Assembly: GCF_034353875.1 (NCBI RefSeq)
Contig: NZ_CP133784.1
Location: 2,170,001 to 2,234,000 of the forward strand
Source of the DNA: Pseudomonas sp. MH9.2
GTDB taxonomy: Bacteria > Pseudomonadota > Gammaproteobacteria > Pseudomonadales > Pseudomonadaceae
DNA: 64,000 nucleotides
Reading direction: 5' to 3'
Positions 18,881-29,656 of this stretch are shown here, one piece after another. The first letter of the stretch is position 1. Every line of letters starts with the position of its first letter. The notes beneath the pieces were generated by a model. The model was not told the origin of the DNA, did no database searches, and saw only the letters and a program-made list of their open reading frames with translations. The translations under genes and the position numbers were made by a program.

Positions 18881-19071
18881 GGGCTATTCCTGAACAGAAG
18901 ACCGGCAAAGTGTAGGGGGTGCGCAGCATAAATGGCCAATCGGCTGATTCAGGCACGCAGCGGATACATTTACTCACACGTCTTGTACCTATCCGTTTGG
19001 AGAGTCTGGTTGCTTCGATGGCCCGTGCTGGCTAGCATCGGGCTTTGTCTTCAGGCGTGCATCACTCGATA

Positions 19072-19797
19072 ATGTCCTTCCCCCCAGCTTTACCAAGGAG
19101 TGCTGCGCCGCACATACCATTGGATACTCGCGCCCGTATCGAAACCCCGGAAGGCATCGATCTGATCCTGCGCCCGGCAGGCCTGGTGCCGCGCACGCTG
19201 GCGTTTACTCTCGACCTGTTGGTTCGTGCACTGGTCATGGGCGGGCTATTCATCTTCCTCAGCCTGTTCGATAAGTTCGGCATGGGCCTGAGCGCGCTTG
19301 TGCTGTTTCTGGGGACGTGGGGGTACATGGTCCTGTTCGAGGTGCTGAATCAAGGGCGCACTGTCGGCAAGCAGATCATGGGCCTTCGCGTGGTTCACGA
19401 CGACGGCACGCCGATTGGCTGGCCAGCGTCATTGACCCGCAACCTGCTGCGTTTCGTCGACATGCTGCCCTTCGGTTACTTTCTGGGTGCCGTGAGCTGC
19501 TTGCAGCACCCCACTTTCAAACGTCTGGGCGATCTGGCCGCAGGCACATTGGTAGTCTATTGCGACCCGCCCGGCGTGCGCCCGACGCTGCCCCATGCGC
19601 TGCCGCTGATTGCCCCATTCGCCCTGACCCTGGACGAGCAGCGCGCGCTGTTGGGCTTCGCTGAGCGGCAGGCCAGCCTGTCCGCCGAGCGCACGCAGGA
19701 GTTGGCCGCGATTCTTGCGCAGCCCTTGCAAGTCCCCGCAGATCAAGCCGTCGCGCACCTCAATGGGATCGCTCGCGGCCTGCTGGGGCCGACATGA
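19072..19797 (+). CDS. RDD-domain membrane protein
   Basis: About 241 residues. The RDD domain (residues about 20-165) has VPRTLAFTLDLLVRALVMG, QGRTVGKQIMGLRVV and the closing FKRLGDLAAGTLVVY, with three membrane helices. The start is uncertain: this ATG has no clear ribosome-binding site, and family members usually begin close to LDTRARIETPEG, about 14 residues later. First gene of a six-gene run in which each gene overlaps the next by 4-14 bp. RDD proteins often act as membrane partners; substrate unknown. Confidence 0.8.
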   Translation: MSFPPALPRSAAPHIPLDTRARIETPEGIDLILRPAGLVPRTLAFTLDLLVRALVMGGLFIFLSLFDKFGMGLSALVLFLGTWGYMVLFEVLNQGRTVGKQIMGLRVVHDDGTPIGWPASLTRNLLRFVDMLPFGYFLGAVSCLQHPTFKRLGDLAAGTLVVYCDPPGVRPTLPHALPLIAPFALTLDEQRALLGFAERQASLSAERTQELAAILAQPLQVPADQAVAHLNGIARGLLGPT

Positions 19798-20774
19798 AGC
19801 AATCCCTGTTCGAAAGTCGCCATCAACCTGACTGGCAGCGCTTCGCCGAACTGCTGGACGCGCTGGAGCACGGCAAAGCCGAGAGCAAGGCCTGCGAGGC
19901 CTTCGCCAGCGACTACCGCCGAATCTGCCAGCAATTTGCCTTGGCGCAAGAGCGCGGCTACAGCAGTCATCTGGTCGACCCGCTGCAACACTTGGCGATG
20001 CGCGGCCATCAACAACTGTACCGGCACCGCAGCCAACTGGGTGCGCATCTGTTGAGTTTCGTCCTCGCCGACTTTCCGAGACTGGTCAGGACGCAATGGC
20101 GTTTCGTGCTGGTCGCCAGCCTGCTGTTTTTCGGCAGCCTGATCGGCATCGGCCTGTTGGTGTATGTCTTTCCGGACCTGGTCTACAGCGTCGTCAGCCC
20201 CGCGCAGGTGACCGAGATGGAAAGCATGTACGACCCGGCGGCGCGGCGCATCGGTGAGGCGGCGACGCGAGGCTCCAGCGAAGACTGGATGATGTTCGGT
20301 TATTACATCATGCATAACATCGGGATCGCTTTTCAGACCTTCGCCACCGGACTGCTGTTCGGCTTGGGCAGTCTGTTTTTTCTGTTTTTCAATGGTCTGA
20401 TGATCGGCGCGGTGGCCGGCCATCTCAGCGGAGTCGGCTACGGGCAGACCTTCTGGTCATTCGTCATCGGCCATGGTGCTTTTGAGCTCAGCGCCATTGC
20501 CCTCGCCGGCGCCGCAGGCCTCAAGCTGGGCTGGGCTTTGCTCGCGCCCGGGCCTCTACCGCGCAGTGAGGCGCTGCGGCTGGCGGCAAAAGTGAGCGTG
20601 CAGTTGATGTGTGGGGTCATGCTGTTTCTGCTGATCGCGGCCTTTATCGAAGCCTACTGGTCATCAATGACAACTTTTCAACCGCTGACCAAATACCTGG
20701 TCGGTGCCTGCCTGTGGGGGCTCGTCGGGGCGTACCTGATCTTCGCTGGACGGAGTGGCCATGCGCCTGACTGA
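19794..20774 (+). CDS. SpoIIM-like (DUF95) membrane protein
   Basis: 326 residues. A cytoplasmic N-terminal segment (1-95) precedes about five membrane helices. Typical stage II sporulation protein M features are the MMFGYYIMHNIGIAFQTFATG helix and the glycine-rich FNGLMIGAVAGHLSG and FVIGHGAFELSAIALAGAAG segments. The name is historical: pseudomonads do not sporulate. Overlaps the RDD gene by 4 bp and the DUF4129 gene by 14 bp. Confidence 0.85.
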   Translation: MKQSLFESRHQPDWQRFAELLDALEHGKAESKACEAFASDYRRICQQFALAQERGYSSHLVDPLQHLAMRGHQQLYRHRSQLGAHLLSFVLADFPRLVRTQWRFVLVASLLFFGSLIGIGLLVYVFPDLVYSVVSPAQVTEMESMYDPAARRIGEAATRGSSEDWMMFGYYIMHNIGIAFQTFATGLLFGLGSLFFLFFNGLMIGAVAGHLSGVGYGQTFWSFVIGHGAFELSAIALAGAAGLKLGWALLAPGPLPRSEALRLAAKVSVQLMCGVMLFLLIAAFIEAYWSSMTTFQPLTKYLVGACLWGLVGAYLIFAGRSGHAPD

Positions 20775-22350
20775 CGCCAGTGTCGTGATTCGCCCGCGCA
20801 ATCCATGGGAAGCCATCGATCTTGGCGTGCTGCTGGCTCGCGAGCATCGCGGCTTACTCATGGCCAGTTGGGCCGTCGTTACGCTGCCGATCTTCGCCGT
20901 GCTCAGCGTGGTGTTCTGGAACGCGCCAACGATTGCGATCCTGGTGTTCTGGTGGCTCAAACCAGCCTTTGAGCGCCTGCCGCTGCTGATTCTTTCGCAA
21001 GCGATTTTTGGCTCGACGCCCAGCCTCAAGCAAGCCCTGAAAGCCTGGCCAAAAGCACTCAAGCCGCAGTTGCTGGCCAGCCTGACCTGGCGCCGATTGA
21101 GCCTCAGCCGCAGCTTCAAACTGCCGGTGCAACAACTTGAACACTTATCCGGCCCGGCACGCCAGCAGCGCATCGGCATTCTCAGCCAACACAACCTGCG
21201 CGCCGCACGCTGGCTGACATCGGTCGGCAGCGCACTGGAAATGACCTTATGGCTCGGGTTGATGAGCGTCTTCTATTTGTTGATCCCACAACAGGTCGAA
21301 CTGAACTGGAGCTGGAACAGCCTGCTCGACATCGAAGGCAACTGGCACTGGCTCGAACACCTGAGCAATGCTTTTTATGCTTTGATCCTGATTTTCTGGG
21401 AACCGATTTATGTGGCCAGCGGCTTCACTTTGTACCTGAACAGGCGCACCGCGCTGGAAGCCTGGGATATCGAACTGGTGTTGCGCCGTTTGCGCCAACG
21501 CCTGATCGGCAGCGCCTATGTCATGTTGATCGGCCTGGGCCTGGTTTTTTCAACACCCACCCCGTCCGCCTGGGCTACGGAGCAAAGCTATAGCTGCCCA
21601 TTGCCACCGCTTGATCCTGCATCACCCGAACACGCCCCCACCGGGCCGGACAGCCCACGCCTGACTCATCAGGCACTGACCAGCAACGCCGCACGCGAGA
21701 GCATCAACGCGCAACTGGCACAACCGCCGTTCAAGAACCCCAAGACCGTGACCGGTTGGCGCTTGATCGAAGACAAAGCGGCTAGCAAAGTGGAAAAACC
21801 TGCGGAATCAGCCCAGTGGCTACTGCGCTTGATCAACTGGCTGGCGCGTATCGCCAGCGTACTTGCCCATGTGTTTGAAGTGCTGCTGTGGGCAGGGGCG
21901 ATCATCCTGGTCAGCGTATTGATCTGGCGATACCGGGCCTGGATCAGCACCTTCGTCAGCCGTCGCCAAGGCCCGGAAAAGACTCAACGCAACGTCCCCC
22001 GGCAATTATTCGGTTTGCAGGTCAACGCCCAAAGCCTGCCCGATGACGTGGCTGGCACCGCCGAACGCCTGTGGGCCACTCAACCCCGCAAGGCCCTGGG
22101 CCTGTTGTATCGAGCGCTGCTCAGCCGCCTGTTGACCGACTACCAGCTGCCGCTGAAGAATGCCGACACCGAGGGCGAGGTCTTGCAGCAGGTTGCGCAG
22201 CTCAAACAGCAGGCATTGCACGAGTACAGCCAACACTTGACTGAACACTGGCAGAACCTCGCCTATGGCCATCACCTGCCCCCAGCGCATCTGCAGCAGG
22301 AACTGTGTGACGGCTGGCGGCAACTGTTCGGTTCGGGGCTCCCCCGATGA
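20761..22350 (+). CDS. DUF4129-containing membrane protein
   Basis: 529 residues from the ATG inside the end of the SpoIIM-like gene. Several membrane helices lie in residues 35-265. A periplasmic stretch with a LDPASPEHAPTGP-like linker follows, then one helix near 370-390 (VLAHVFEVLLWAGAIILVSVLIW) and a cytoplasmic C-terminal DUF4129 domain (LWATQPRKALGLLYRALLSRL...YQLPLKNADTEGEVL). DUF4129 is typical of proteins linked to MoxR/DUF58 operons and transglutaminase-like proteins. Overlaps the DUF4350 gene by 4 bp. Confidence 0.83.
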   Translation: MRLTDASVVIRPRNPWEAIDLGVLLAREHRGLLMASWAVVTLPIFAVLSVVFWNAPTIAILVFWWLKPAFERLPLLILSQAIFGSTPSLKQALKAWPKALKPQLLASLTWRRLSLSRSFKLPVQQLEHLSGPARQQRIGILSQHNLRAARWLTSVGSALEMTLWLGLMSVFYLLIPQQVELNWSWNSLLDIEGNWHWLEHLSNAFYALILIFWEPIYVASGFTLYLNRRTALEAWDIELVLRRLRQRLIGSAYVMLIGLGLVFSTPTPSAWATEQSYSCPLPPLDPASPEHAPTGPDSPRLTHQALTSNAARESINAQLAQPPFKNPKTVTGWRLIEDKAASKVEKPAESAQWLLRLINWLARIASVLAHVFEVLLWAGAIILVSVLIWRYRAWISTFVSRRQGPEKTQRNVPRQLFGLQVNAQSLPDDVAGTAERLWATQPRKALGLLYRALLSRLLTDYQLPLKNADTEGEVLQQVAQLKQQALHEYSQHLTEHWQNLAYGHHLPPAHLQQELCDGWRQLFGSGLPR

Positions 22351-23540
22351 CCAGACGCAACACACTGCTGATTGGCCTGCTATTAATCGTCGCGCTCGGG
22401 CTGGCCGGCCGTTATCTGTACACGCACCTAGAGCGTTACACCGAGGTCATCGACCAAGGTCCGTCGCCCGACGTACGCGGCAATCCCTACCTGGCCGCCG
22501 AAAATTTCCTGCGCCAACGCTCGGTGCCGGTCCAGGTCACCGATGCACTCCAGAACTTGCCCGACGCGCGTCAGGAGCCGCAGACCCTGATGCTCCTCGC
22601 CAGCCGCGAGAACATGACTCCCCGGCAAGTCGAGCGACTGCTGGACTGGGCCAAATCCGGCGGTCATCTGCTGTTCGTCGCCGAGCAACTCTGGGATGAA
22701 CAGAAAGGCCGCAGCGGCGACCTGCTGCTGGACCGGGTGCAGATTCACCAATTCCTCAGCGCGGACCTGCAAACACAGGACCGGGCAAAAGCCATCGTGC
22801 CCAGGCAGCCTGCCCCCCTGGCGCCGACGGACTACCCAAGCCTGACCAAGCTGTACCTGGAAAACGAAGACGACCCGGCCTATTTCAGTTTCGATACTGA
22901 CTTTCACCTGGACGACCCCAAGGACCGTGCTCAGTCCTGGGCCAACAGCGGCTCGGCCACGCACATGATGCAACTGGCCTACGGCGACGGTTTGATCACC
23001 GTCCTGAGCGACAGCGACCTGTGGAAAAACAAGACCATCGCCCGCTACGACAATGCCTGGCTGCTGTGGTATCTGACGCAGGACAGCTCGGTGACGATGT
23101 TGCTGCAATCCGGGCACGCTGATTTGTTCAGCCTGTTGCTGCGGTATTTTCCGGAGGCGTTGACCGCGCTGATGTTGCTGATCACCTTGCTGCTGTGGCA
23201 TGCAGGCCAGCGTCACGGCCCGCTGCAGGCCCCGGCCTCCCGTGCGCGTCGGCAATTGACCGAACACCTGCGCGCCAGTGCCGATTTCCTGCTCAGACGC
23301 AGCGGTCAACAGGTCCTGTTGCGTGGATTGCAGCAAGACATCTTGCGTCGCGCCCGACAGCGTCATCCCGGTTTCGAACACCTCGGCATCGCCGACCAAT
23401 GGCAGGTGCTTGGGCGCCTGACGCGCCAACCCACCAGCGCTGTCAGTCAGGCCCTGCGCCCACGGCCCGCTCAGCGACTGTCCAGCGCAGAATTCACCCG
23501 TCAGGTTGCCCACCTGCAAACTCTCAGGAATGCCCTATGA
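22347..23540 (+). CDS. DUF4350 membrane protein
   Basis: 397 residues. One N-terminal membrane anchor (about 7-25) precedes a periplasmic domain with the DUF4350 pattern NPYLAAENFLRQRSVPVQV and LDWAKSGGHLLFVAE, plus the GLITVLSDSDLWKNKTI segment. A second helix follows near 270-285 (YFPEALTALMLLITLLLW), then a cytoplasmic tail. It overlaps both neighbours by 4 bp. Probably a structural or ligand-binding partner of the MoxR machinery; function unknown. Confidence 0.82.
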   Translation: MTRRNTLLIGLLLIVALGLAGRYLYTHLERYTEVIDQGPSPDVRGNPYLAAENFLRQRSVPVQVTDALQNLPDARQEPQTLMLLASRENMTPRQVERLLDWAKSGGHLLFVAEQLWDEQKGRSGDLLLDRVQIHQFLSADLQTQDRAKAIVPRQPAPLAPTDYPSLTKLYLENEDDPAYFSFDTDFHLDDPKDRAQSWANSGSATHMMQLAYGDGLITVLSDSDLWKNKTIARYDNAWLLWYLTQDSSVTMLLQSGHADLFSLLLRYFPEALTALMLLITLLLWHAGQRHGPLQAPASRARRQLTEHLRASADFLLRRSGQQVLLRGLQQDILRRARQRHPGFEHLGIADQWQVLGRLTRQPTSAVSQALRPRPAQRLSSAEFTRQVAHLQTLRNAL

Positions 23541-24562
23541 GCGACTACCCGATGGACCCGCAAAGCAGCGCCGAGACCACGACAGCGCCCAGCAATCAGG
23601 CCCAGCAACGCCAACGTGCCAGCCATTTGGCTCAGACCCTGCGCCAGGAGCTGCAAAAAGTCCTGATCGGCCAGAACACAGTGATTGACGATGTGTTGAC
23701 TGCGCTGATCGCTGGCGGCCATGTGCTGATCGAGGGTGTTCCGGGGCTGGGCAAAACGTTACTGGTCCGCGCCCTCGCCCGCTGCTTCGGCGGGAATTTC
23801 GCCCGGATTCAGTTCACTCCCGATCTCATGCCCAGTGATGTCACTGGCCACGCGGTGTACGACCTCCAGACCGAACAGTTCAAGCTGCGCAAAGGTCCGC
23901 TGTTCACCAACCTGCTGCTGGCCGATGAAATCAACCGTGCTCCGGCGAAGACCCAGGCCGCGCTGCTCGAAGCCATGCAGGAACGACAGGTCACCCTGGA
24001 GGGACGCGCCCTGCCGATCGCACAGCCGTTCATGGTGCTGGCCACGCAAAACCCTATCGAGCAGGAAGGCACCTATCCTCTGCCCGAAGCTGAACTCGAC
24101 CGCTTCATGCTCAAGTTGCGCATGGACTATCCAGACTCCGCCGAAGAACTGAGCATGGTTCGTCAGGTCACACGCTCGACCAAGGCCGATATGCTCGATG
24201 TACAGCCGCTGCGCACCGTCCTGCAAGCCAAGGACGTGCTGGCCCTGCAACGCATTGCCAGTGAATTACCGCTGGACGAACAGGTACTCGATTACGCCGT
24301 GCGCCTGGCGCGCGCAACCCGTAGCTGGCCAGGCCTGACCTTGGGTGCCGGGCCACGTGCGTCGATAGCACTGGTTCGCGGGGCGCGGGCGCGAGCCCTG
24401 TTGCGCGGTGGCGAATTCGTGATCCCGGATGACATCAAAGGCTGCGCGCTTGCGGTGTTGCGCCATCGGGTCAGGCTCTCGCCCGAGCTGGACATCGAAG
24501 GGCTGTCGGTGGATCAAGTGCTCAAACAACTGCTCGATCAGGTTCCGGCGCCACGTCTATGA
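23537..24562 (+). CDS. MoxR-family AAA+ ATPase
   Basis: 341 residues from the ATG that overlaps the preceding stop. Walker A is GVPGLGKT (67-74) and Walker B LLLADEIN (126-133). ATQNPIEQEGTYPLPEAELDRF is the MoxR sensor/signature segment, and a lid domain ends the protein. MoxR ATPases are chaperones that mature or load cofactors into partner complexes, usually with a DUF58 or von Willebrand-type protein next door, as here. Overlaps the DUF58 gene by 4 bp. Confidence 0.93.
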   Translation: MSDYPMDPQSSAETTTAPSNQAQQRQRASHLAQTLRQELQKVLIGQNTVIDDVLTALIAGGHVLIEGVPGLGKTLLVRALARCFGGNFARIQFTPDLMPSDVTGHAVYDLQTEQFKLRKGPLFTNLLLADEINRAPAKTQAALLEAMQERQVTLEGRALPIAQPFMVLATQNPIEQEGTYPLPEAELDRFMLKLRMDYPDSAEELSMVRQVTRSTKADMLDVQPLRTVLQAKDVLALQRIASELPLDEQVLDYAVRLARATRSWPGLTLGAGPRASIALVRGARARALLRGGEFVIPDDIKGCALAVLRHRVRLSPELDIEGLSVDQVLKQLLDQVPAPRL

Positions 24563-25902
24563 AGCAGGCGCTCAAGCCCTCTCGCTTATTGCTCGGCTGG
24601 CTTGGCGCATTGATGTGCCTGGCTGTTGTCCTTGGCACTTTGGACGCGTTGGGCATCGATCTTCCGGCGAAACTTTCGGCGGTAGGTTGGGGGCTGTTGA
24701 TGGCGCTGATACTGCTCAGCCTGCTTGATGCCTGGCGGCTCACTCGCCAGCCCTCGCCGCGCCTGCAACGTCAACTGCCGGGCAGTCTGGCGCTGGGACG
24801 CTGGAGCGAAGTACGCATCACGGTCGAGCATGATTTCAGCCAGCAGCTGACACTGAGCGTGTTCGATCACGTGCCTGAGGGCCTGACCGTTGAAAACCTG
24901 CCACAAAACATCACGTTGCTCCCCGGCGAACACGCCCAGCTTGGCTACCGTCTGCGCCCGCTGAGTCGCGGCCATTTCGGCTTCGAACGGTGCGAAATCA
25001 ACCTGCCCAGCACCTTGCGTTTATGGACCACGCGCCGCTATCTGCCGCTGGTCGATGCCACCCGCGTTTACCCCGACTTTGCACGTGTGTATGGCGGCCA
25101 GCTGCTCGCGGTGGATAACTGGATCAGCCAACTGGGCGTGCGCCAGCGTCAGCGTCGTGGCCTGGGACTGGAGTTTCATCAGCTGCGCGAATTTCGCGAA
25201 GGCGACAGCCTGCGCCAGATCGATTGGAAAGCTACAGCACGCCAACGCACACCCATCGCCCGCGAATATCAGGATGAACGTGATCAGCAGATCGTATTCA
25301 TGCTCGATTGCGGCCGACGCATGCGCAGTCAGGATGGAGACCTGGCGCACTTCGACCATGCGCTCAATGCCTGCCTCCTGCTCAGTTACGTCGCGCTGCG
25401 CCAGGGCGATGCGGTGGGGATTACCACCTTTGCTGGCGAGAAGGACCACTACCTGGCACCGGTCAAAGGCTCGGGACAGTTGAATGTGCTGCTCAATAGT
25501 GTCTATGACTTGAAGAGCACACAACGTCCCGCCGACTACAGCGTCGCCGTGCGCCAATTGCTCGCCCGGCAGAAACGCCGCGCACTGGTGGTGCTGGTCA
25601 CCAACCTGCGTGATGAAGACGATGAGCAATTGCTCGGCGCGGTCAAACAGCTGAGCCGTCAGCATCGGGTATTGGTCGCCAGTTTACGAGAGGAAGTGCT
25701 GGACAGCCTGCGTCAGACCCCCGTGCAAACCTGGCAAGACGCCCTGGCCTACTGCGGCACCATTGATTTCCTCAACGCACGCGCAGGTCTGCACGAACGT
25801 TTGATCGCCCACGGTGTGCCGGTACTGGATGCGCGCCCCGGAGAACTCGGGGCGCAATTGGTCAGCTGTTATCTGAGCTGGAAAAAGGCCGGTACGCTTT
25901 GA
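24559..25902 (+). CDS. DUF58 protein, partner of MoxR ATPase
   Basis: 447 residues with two N-terminal membrane helices (about 10-60). A beta-rich region follows, then the DUF58 signature LREFREGDSLRQIDWKATAR near 215-235 and a von Willebrand A-like C-terminal half (QQIVFMLDCGRRM, whose DCG replaces the usual DxSxS metal site). Last gene of the six-gene operon. Likely the membrane-bound substrate or adaptor of the MoxR ATPase. Confidence 0.88.
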   Translation: MKQALKPSRLLLGWLGALMCLAVVLGTLDALGIDLPAKLSAVGWGLLMALILLSLLDAWRLTRQPSPRLQRQLPGSLALGRWSEVRITVEHDFSQQLTLSVFDHVPEGLTVENLPQNITLLPGEHAQLGYRLRPLSRGHFGFERCEINLPSTLRLWTTRRYLPLVDATRVYPDFARVYGGQLLAVDNWISQLGVRQRQRRGLGLEFHQLREFREGDSLRQIDWKATARQRTPIAREYQDERDQQIVFMLDCGRRMRSQDGDLAHFDHALNACLLLSYVALRQGDAVGITTFAGEKDHYLAPVKGSGQLNVLLNSVYDLKSTQRPADYSVAVRQLLARQKRRALVVLVTNLRDEDDEQLLGAVKQLSRQHRVLVASLREEVLDSLRQTPVQTWQDALAYCGTIDFLNARAGLHERLIAHGVPVLDARPGELGAQLVSCYLSWKKAGTL

Positions 25903-25947
25903 ATCAAAGCAGGTGAATGCAGTGCCCGCGTCAAACAGACCCTGTGC

Positions 25948-26307
25948 TCAGACCGGGGCTTCCAGAGAGTGGAAGCTGAAGTAACGCTGCAACGCACGGA
26001 TCAACTGTGCGTACTCGATGGGTGAAGCCTGCAACAGGAACCCTGAATCGTAGTTCCTTGGCGTTTCGTCTTCGTGACACCAGAGGCAACGACCATCGAT
26101 ATCGATGGTTCTCTCTTCACCATTGTTATCCGGTATCTTCAAACGCAGCTCGAAATCCGCGCCTACCAGAATCGGCAGCTCGCTGATCAACATCAAACCG
26201 TCTTGTGACACATTGCCGAGACATCCTATCGGTTTATCGGTATATCGATTAAAAACCTGCAAAAAATAAGGCAGTTGATGACGTTCGATTCGTCGTTCGA
26301 TAAGCAT
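25948..26307 (-). CDS. PilZ-domain c-di-GMP-binding protein
   Basis: 119 residues, a stand-alone PilZ domain. The two ligand motifs are present: the arginine-rich ERRIERH at residues 4-10 and NVSQDG (32-37), matching D/NxSxxG. It should bind c-di-GMP and act on an unknown partner. Convergent with the DUF58 gene, single transcription unit. SadC and BifA, which make and break c-di-GMP, are encoded 4 and 22 kb away. Confidence 0.88.
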   Translation of the reverse strand: MLIERRIERHQLPYFLQVFNRYTDKPIGCLGNVSQDGLMLISELPILVGADFELRLKIPDNNGEERTIDIDGRCLWCHEDETPRNYDSGFLLQASPIEYAQLIRALQRYFSFHSLEAPV

Positions 26308-26615
26308 GTTTGACGGTCGCTATAAATGAACCATTAAGCATGGTTGCGCTAGTGCTTTTCGAGTTCGCGGGGGCGTGGCGATAATCGCTGCCGAGGCAAA
26401 TTCTCCCTTGATACCTGCACGCCATCAAACACATCCATAACCTGAACCCTTTAAAAACAGAGTCTCGGAACAGAGCATTTTTTTGCGTGATGTACGCCGG
26501 TCCATGGCCACGTGTGCGACTATTTTTACGTATTTTTACTCCCTGCGCCCAGAGACTAGCTCAACACAGCCGTATGAGCACTCCCAAACATGACCGCCCA
26601 TCCAATCGGGTGTAA
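26308..26615. other. Intergenic region, no gene seen
   Basis: About 308 bp between two minus-strand genes. It holds a short tandem TATTTTTAC at 26520-26540 and no persuasive reading frame or RNA; presumably the PilZ gene promoter. Confidence 0.4.
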
Positions 26616-26990
26616 TTAAAGTGAGGCTGGGCTCGGCTGTGCCGGTTCACCGCGGCGGTAGTGGCCGAGTTGCTGCAGGGTATCAAGACGTGCGTGCGCT
26701 CGAAACGCATACTCGCTGGAGGGGTACTGGGTAATGATGAACTGGTAGGTCTGAGCCGCATCGACGAACAAGCTTTGACGCTCCAGGCATTGCCCTCGTA
26801 GCATCGACACCTCTGGTTGGATGTATCGACGCGAACGGCTTTCACGCTCGACCTGGGACAATTCGAGCATCACGCTGTCGCAATTACCCTCGGCATACGA
26901 GCGGTAAGCGCTGTTCAGATGCTGGTCCATCGACCAACGCGTGCAGCCCCCGACACTGGCCATCACGGCTAAAACGATCAAAATTCGCAT
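26616..26990 (-). CDS. Small lipoprotein with TPR-like repeats
   Basis: 124 residues from the ATG preceded by AGGAGAG. The lipoprotein signal MRILIVLAVMASVGGC gives Cys16 as the lipidated residue. The rest is helical: NSAYRSYAEGNCDSVMLELSQVE and AAQTYQFIITQYPSSEYAFRAHARLDTL look like two or three tetratricopeptide-type hairpins. Likely anchored to the outer membrane (residue after Cys is Thr). Divergent from pykA. Function unknown. Confidence 0.8.
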   Translation of the reverse strand: MRILIVLAVMASVGGCTRWSMDQHLNSAYRSYAEGNCDSVMLELSQVERESRSRRYIQPEVSMLRGQCLERQSLFVDAAQTYQFIITQYPSSEYAFRAHARLDTLQQLGHYRRGEPAQPSPASL

Positions 26991-27147
26991 GGGTCTCTCC
27001 TGTGCTCTGCAATGTATCGACCCGACCAAGGATTTCTTCAAGATGTTTTTTGCCCAGAAAAGACGGGCCAAGGTAGTGCAAAGGAACAATGACTACAGGA
27101 CTGGACAGTAGTAGCCTCTCGCAGCGCCTCAGCAAAGGAGTCTGTAA

Positions 27148-28599
<1,452 letters not shown>

Positions 28600-28617
28600 G
28601 GCTGCCACGGCAGTATC

Positions 28618-28658
28618 AAAAGGCCCCGCAGTTCATTTTTGAACTGCGGGGCCTTTTT
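28618..28658. terminator. Rho-independent terminator after pykA
   Basis: AAAAGGCCCCGCAGTTC/GAACTGCGGGGCCTTTTTT, a 17-bp stem with a 5-base loop. Confidence 0.95.
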
Positions 28659-28717
28659 TACGCCTGAATATCCCGTCCCTGAATGGGCATCTTCGCCTTG
28701 TTTCGGGAGATCAGCGC

Positions 28718-29656
28718 TCAACTGCGACTGAGAAACACATCGGCCAACAGCTGACTGCGCGGCAAGCCCGCAAGATAAAGGCGCTTGGCGAAAATCTCGA
28801 CGCTGGCAGGGTGCCCGCAAAGCAAGGCGATGGTTTGTCGTGAAGCAAGTCGCAGTTCCGCCAACGCGGCCGGGAGTTCGGCTGTGGTGAGTAATTGGAT
28901 CTGCAGTTGTGGATAAGCCACCGCCCGTTCAGCCAGTGCTGTGGATAAGTAATGCTCGCTGGAGTCTTGGGCCACATGGATCACGCGAATGGTCGCCTGA
29001 TGTTCCTGACGCAGCGCCTCGCGCAACACGCCCCACAGCGGACCAAGCCCAGTGCCTGCCGCCAGGAGCAATAACGGATGGTTGTGCCAGTCCGGATCAT
29101 AGTGCAAAGCACCACCGCGCAGCTCACCCAGCCGCATCGGGTCACCCGCTTTCAACTGCCGCGCGGCATCGCTGAAAGCGCCAGGGTGACGGCAATCAAG
29201 ATGAAACTCGAGGAAGCGATCCTCTTCCGGCAAGCTCGCCAGCGAGTAGGGACGAGCGATGCCATTGGCGGTCCATAACACCAGATGCTGCCCGGCGCGA
29301 TAGCGAAGTGGCCGCTCGGGTGTCAGGCGCAAGCGCAATACCGTCGGGCTTAGCCAGTCGCAACTGGCAACCTTGGCCGGCAGGCCATCGCGGCCGGGGT
29401 CGAAAATTTCCACGGTCAGGTCTTCGACGACCCGACACTGACAGGCCAGTCGCCAACCCTGCTGACGTTTGTCGGCGTCCAGCGCTTCTGGCTGAGCATC
29501 CGCAGGTTCGCCTTGCAGGCAGCGAACCAGACAGGCATGGCAACTGCCCGCCCGACAGCTGTAGGGCACGGCGATCCCGGCGTTATTCAGGGCATCGAGC
29601 AGATTGCTCGCCGCAGCGACCGGCCATTGCCGGTCACCGACACGGATGTCAGGCAT
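28718..29656 (-). CDS. 2Fe-2S ferredoxin/FAD oxidoreductase
   Basis: 312 residues. The N-terminal plant-type ferredoxin domain has Cys34, Cys39, Cys42 (CRAGSCHAC) and Cys72. The ferredoxin-NADP reductase-like part follows, with RPYSLAS (flavin binding) and LLLAAGTGLGPLWGVL (pyridine nucleotide binding). It moves electrons from NAD(P)H through FAD to an iron-sulfur centre; the acceptor is unknown. The ATG overlaps the end of sadC by 8 bp, so its translation is tied to a diguanylate cyclase. The same order occurs, as I recall, in P. aeruginosa (PA4331-PA4332). Confidence 0.88.
   Translation of the reverse strand: MPDIRVGDRQWPVAAASNLLDALNNAGIAVPYSCRAGSCHACLVRCLQGEPADAQPEALDADKRQQGWRLACQCRVVEDLTVEIFDPGRDGLPAKVASCDWLSPTVLRLRLTPERPLRYRAGQHLVLWTANGIARPYSLASLPEEDRFLEFHLDCRHPGAFSDAARQLKAGDPMRLGELRGGALHYDPDWHNHPLLLLAAGTGLGPLWGVLREALRQEHQATIRVIHVAQDSSEHYLSTALAERAVAYPQLQIQLLTTAELPAALAELRLASRQTIALLCGHPASVEIFAKRLYLAGLPRSQLLADVFLSRS

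Noticed and set aside
22428-23519. 363-codon open frame antisense to the DUF4350 gene
   Set aside because: The plus-strand gene fits the operon with 4-bp overlaps at both ends; the antisense frame has no support.
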